Assembly: GCA_963966275.1 (NCBI GenBank)
Contig: CAWZYQ010000081.1
Coordinates: 1-16,892, forward strand
DNA from: UBA10427 sp003500135
GTDB taxonomy: Bacteria; Bacteroidota; Bacteroidia; Cytophagales; Cyclobacteriaceae
DNA: 16,892 nt
Reading direction: 5' to 3'
The notes under the pieces are model-generated. The model had not been told where the DNA came from, did no database searches, and saw only the letters and a list, made by a program, of their open reading frames with translations. Of the stretch, positions 14,056 through 16,892 are shown piece by piece. The translations under genes were made by a program, and so were the position numbers. Numbering within the stretch: position 1 is the stretch's first letter; the number at the start of each line of letters is the position of its first letter.

Positions 14056-14742
14056 ATGCATAGAATGGAGCGCACAGTATCAGTAATGAAAAAGAAGGAG
14101 TCGACCAAGGCCGGCTCCTTCGTGCATAATCTTTTCTGCACACTGGCGATAGTATTCATCTTACTATTTCCATATGAATCCATAGGACAGGAAAAAGCGA
14201 TTAAAATATACCCAACAGCTGGTATCACCTGGCGCAGCACAGCTATGAATTTCTTTAACTTTAAAGCAGTGATACCGGCTGACCCTACAAAACCTTATTC
14301 TTATGAAAAAAATGTACAAGGATTTAGTATCAACCCCGGGTTACAGATCAGAACAAGAAATATAGGATTTGAGTACTATTCTAACCTTAGATATGATGTC
14401 ATCTATAGCAGATTAGAATCGGAAAATGTATACGTAAAAGAATTCATAGTAGATCACAATTTCAATCTCGTATTTAAGAGAAAAATAGATTTTGGAGTTG
14501 GATTGACTTTTGTAAATGCCGGTAAGGGCTATGAGTTTGTGAACCCTGTGCCAAGATATCACAATATTGAATTTAAAACATACAATGCTTTCGTTACTAT
14601 ACCAATAAAAAAGGTGATCAATCTGGAGATTAAAGCGCTCTACATTCCTGAGGATTTTCCGGAAAACCCGAATGAGCAGTACATTATGTATAGTTTGAGA
14701 GCATACTATAAGTTTGATTTCTTGAACAAAAGGAAAGAATAA
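14056..14742 (+). CDS. Predicted outer-membrane beta-barrel protein
   Basis: This protein is up to 228 residues long. A hydrophobic signal (LFCTLAIVFILLFPYESIGQ) lies at about 26-45. Three in-frame starts are possible: 14056, 14065 and 14086. The third (MKKKESTKAGSF) gives the most normal signal-peptide length, but the -7 box at 14026-14033 is compatible with all three. The mature part has amphipathic strands (IKIYPTAGITWRS, FSINPGLQIRTRNIGFEYYSNLRYDVIYS, FNLVFKRKIDFGVGLTFV) and ends YSLRAYYKFDFLNKRKE, fitting a small barrel or a barrel-like outer-membrane protein. No family-specific motif was recognised. It follows another barrel gene by 71 bp and precedes a lipoprotein metalloprotease gene by 83 bp, which suggests a role at the cell surface. 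Confidence 0.8.
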   Translation: MHRMERTVSVMKKKESTKAGSFVHNLFCTLAIVFILLFPYESIGQEKAIKIYPTAGITWRSTAMNFFNFKAVIPADPTKPYSYEKNVQGFSINPGLQIRTRNIGFEYYSNLRYDVIYSRLESENVYVKEFIVDHNFNLVFKRKIDFGVGLTFVNAGKGYEFVNPVPRYHNIEFKTYNAFVTIPIKKVINLEIKALYIPEDFPENPNEQYIMYSLRAYYKFDFLNKRKE

Positions 14743-14825
14743 AAAGCTCACAACACTATGTATGAAATCATAGTCACGCTAGACAAACGCTCAAACCAAA
14801 GCCACAGATTCATACACTAACCGTT

Positions 14826-16781
14826 ATGAAACGAACAATACAAACAGGCATTGTATGTGGGCTTTTATTAGGTTCATGTCAATATGACGAAGACATAGCG
14901 CCTGTGGGTTCGGACTACCAGGTAGACCGGCTTGGAAAAAGGTTTGGAAACGCATTTACAGTATCCAATGTGGAAAAAGCTGTTAACAATCTACTACAAA
15001 GAAAAGCAAACGGAGGCCGTATTGCCTCGGTATCGCTTACACCTACACATTATTACTATAAGTTAAACCCTCAGAACCATGATCAATTAATTGAAATGGA
15101 GCAAGAAGGTTATGATTATTGGGATGTCCCTTTGGATTATGATATTCCTGAAACACTTTCACCTTTACCGCTTGAGGAATTTACTGCATATCAGGACCCC
15201 ATATTAGGCCCCAATCAGATCACCTATCACTACACCCTAGTGCCAAGGGGGGGCGTTATACCTATTGCCAAACAAGCCTCGCGATTAGACGAATTATTTT
15301 TGTTTGACGAAGATGCCGGCGATGAATGGGATGGTGAAGATCCGGATATCAAACCCGAAGACATTCCCGACCACTGGGAACCCCAGCCTTTTAAACCTGC
15401 GCTTTGTGCCGATGATAATGGTATGGAATATAACTGCCTTGAACATATGGCCAGAAAACCAGAAACACAAAAGTTTAACCGGTTGTATGAAGGCACTGTT
15501 TTCTTATTGTCACTCGGTATAAATTTGAAAGAATTGTATAATGAGATCATGATACTTTCGGGCAATGAAGACGAACTAATTGATCTGGAAGAAAAACCCG
15601 CAGTTGCAGCCAGAAGGTATTATCCTGAGGGAAGTCTTTATGTCGAAGACAATTCCATAGGACGCAACGTTCCCATTAAGTACACAAGGGTAAAAGCGCG
15701 CAGATGGTTTAAATTGTCCAAAACCTATACAAATGCTTCCGGCAAATTTAGAATTGGCAAAGGGTTTAGAAAAAAAGCCACCATACTGGTGAAATTCAAA
15801 AATGGCAACGCAACCATCAGAGGTATAAATGGAAAGCTGATAATATGGCAGTACATATGGCCGGTAAAGAAAAATTTGGGCACTTTTAGCAGGTCTTCCA
15901 TGCAAAGCCTTAACTACACCTTTAAATACAGCGCCGATGCACACAGCAATACCGCCCGCTATTGGACCGCCGCAGTTGCTATAAATGCCGTGTACGAAAT
16001 GAACCAGTTATGTTCAAGGTTCGGCATTTCCACACCACCTTCCAACCTCAATGTCTGGCTTTCATCAAAGGTGACGAAAAAGGCTTCCGCCCCTATGCTA
16101 AGAAGGATAGGCCACACTTCCGATGTGGTAAAAGCAATACAATTGATGCTCGGCGTATGGGGCGCCGCCACTATAGAGGTGGTAAAGAAAGTAGTGCCCG
16201 ACATCACCTACAACTATGTGCGAAATGAAAGATGTGAAGAGTTCAATTTGTTTTTCAGGACCATGCTGCATGAACTGGCACATGGGGTCCACTACCGGAA
16301 GGCCGGCAACAATTATTGGGCAAGCTACATTGCCTATATCGTGAAAGAAGGGGGCTACGGCTCGCACAACTCCGGCGGCGTTGGCCATTGCGCGGTTGGC
16401 GAAGCCTGGGCCTATTACCTGGACAACACGTTTAGAAGGGAATATTACGCTGGGTTTAGCGGAAATATTGCAGCTAATATTAGGGTTGAAAGTCTACGGC
16501 AACTGGAGAACCACACGCCTACCACATCCGCCCCGGTTAACAGGTTCTCTACGGGGTCTGAGGGGTGGATACCCTTTGGCATGCTGCACGACATGACGGA
16601 TACGGGAGAAACGATCGCCTCAGTCAATGATGCGGTAAACGGATATTCAGTTTCCGGTATATACAAAGGCTTTACTTCCGGCTCTACTTCGGTAAGTAAA
16701 CTGACCTCCAATATACTGGCCGGAAACGGCAACCGGCAATTGAATCAGGTAAATACGTTAAGGAAATCGTACGGTTGGTAA
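14826..16781 (+). CDS. Lipoprotein with zincin (HELAH) metalloprotease motif
   Basis: This 651-residue protein has a lipoprotein signal with lipobox LLGSC (Cys 18) followed by acidic QYDED, consistent with export to the outer-membrane surface. A long N-terminal region contains an acidic stretch around 160-185. About 265-335 is a carboxypeptidase-regulatory-like beta domain (SLYVEDNSIG, VKARRWFKLSKTYTNASGKF). The catalytic region contains HELAH (482-486), the HExxH zinc-binding and general-base motif. E526 in VGEAWAYY is a good candidate for the third zinc ligand of a gluzincin-type enzyme. C-terminal segments such as GWIPFGMLHDMTD follow. A zinc-dependent peptidase acting outside the cell or on the surface is likely; substrate and family number are unknown. 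ATG at 14826 directly gives the signal. It is the last complete gene of the envelope cluster and is followed by a hairpin. Confidence 0.88.
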   Translation: MKRTIQTGIVCGLLLGSCQYDEDIAPVGSDYQVDRLGKRFGNAFTVSNVEKAVNNLLQRKANGGRIASVSLTPTHYYYKLNPQNHDQLIEMEQEGYDYWDVPLDYDIPETLSPLPLEEFTAYQDPILGPNQITYHYTLVPRGGVIPIAKQASRLDELFLFDEDAGDEWDGEDPDIKPEDIPDHWEPQPFKPALCADDNGMEYNCLEHMARKPETQKFNRLYEGTVFLLSLGINLKELYNEIMILSGNEDELIDLEEKPAVAARRYYPEGSLYVEDNSIGRNVPIKYTRVKARRWFKLSKTYTNASGKFRIGKGFRKKATILVKFKNGNATIRGINGKLIIWQYIWPVKKNLGTFSRSSMQSLNYTFKYSADAHSNTARYWTAAVAINAVYEMNQLCSRFGISTPPSNLNVWLSSKVTKKASAPMLRRIGHTSDVVKAIQLMLGVWGAATIEVVKKVVPDITYNYVRNERCEEFNLFFRTMLHELAHGVHYRKAGNNYWASYIAYIVKEGGYGSHNSGGVGHCAVGEAWAYYLDNTFRREYYAGFSGNIAANIRVESLRQLENHTPTTSAPVNRFSTGSEGWIPFGMLHDMTDTGETIASVNDAVNGYSVSGIYKGFTSGSTSVSKLTSNILAGNGNRQLNQVNTLRKSYGW

Positions 16782-16792
16782 GTAAAATCAAT

Positions 16793-16828
16793 GCAAACTG
16801 TCTTCTGTAATAAAAGAAGGCAGTTTGC
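16793..16828 (+). terminator. Hairpin after the metalloprotease lipoprotein gene
   Basis: GCAAACTGTCTTCT (16793-16806) pairs with AGAAGGCAGTTTGC (16815-16828), giving 14 pairs including one G-T, with an 8-nt loop. It sits 11 bp after the stop codon. It has no T tract, so it may be partial, and the next gene starts 17 bp later. Confidence 0.55.
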
Positions 16829-16845
16829 CCTAAAAACAAAAAGCC

Positions 16846-16892
16846 ATGAAAAAACGAAACGCCATCATACTGCTGCTGCTCGCCGGCATACT
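16846..16892 (+). CDS. Start of an exported protein, cut by the window end
   Basis: Only the first 15 codons are present (MKKRNAIILLLLAGI). They show a basic N-terminus and a run of Leu/Ile typical of a signal peptide or lipoprotein signal. It continues the co-oriented envelope cluster. Nothing can be said about the function. Confidence 0.65.
   Translation, partial: MKKRNAIILLLLAGI

Noticed and set aside
14755..14774. ACTATG-N8-CATAGT inverted repeat before the metalloprotease gene
   Set aside because: Six-bp arms in AT-rich DNA are expected often by chance, and no promoter box is associated with it.
15230..16388. Open frames on both strands inside the metalloprotease lipoprotein gene
   Set aside because: The main frame carries lipobox and HELAH motifs in order; the others show low-complexity or atypical composition and no start context.

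Overview
The window reads as chromosomal DNA of a member of the Bacteroidota, most likely a Cytophagales-type bacterium. The reasons are three large TonB-dependent receptors with N-terminal carboxypeptidase-regulatory-like extensions, outer-membrane barrel proteins, surface-type lipoproteins, and promoters matching the Bacteroidota pattern (TTG near -33, TAnnTTTG near -7). No rRNA, tRNA, CRISPR array, transposase or phage gene was seen.

Region 1 (1-8714) is an iron/heme-type uptake locus. A minus-strand TonB-dependent receptor (51-2279) and a minus-strand orphan LuxR-type response regulator (2384-2998, TTG start) face a plus-strand receptor (3278-5584). Each of the three genes has its own recognisable promoter. 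Related inverted repeats built on TTTAGA/TCTAAA sit on or next to these promoters, which suggests one regulator controls all three. Next come a small membrane-anchored protein of unknown function (5684-6214), whose promoter lies inside a 46-bp dyad made of two TTAAG-N4-CTTAA units, and a hemoglobin/heme-family receptor (6309-8714) that ends at a perfect 16-bp terminator-like hairpin.

Region 2 (8767-11051) holds a minus-strand NAD(P)-binding Rossmann-fold protein convergent with the heme receptor. Divergent from it is a five-helix membrane protein with two domains that look like tandem ExbD/TolR-type domains, an architecture I do not recognise as a named family.

Region 3 (11052-11842) is a gene-poor, AT-rich stretch of about 790 bp. 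It contains a perfect 22-bp palindrome, a competing inverted repeat, a terminator-like hairpin and three chained micro-ORFs just before the next gene.

Region 4 (11843-16892) is a co-oriented cell-envelope cluster: a large lipoprotein of unknown function, two small predicted outer-membrane barrel proteins, a lipoprotein with a zincin HELAH motif, and the start of another exported protein cut by the window end. The first pair is separated by a strong hairpin. What this cluster does cannot be read from the sequence. It and the tandem-ExbD-like protein are the best candidates for undescribed biology here.
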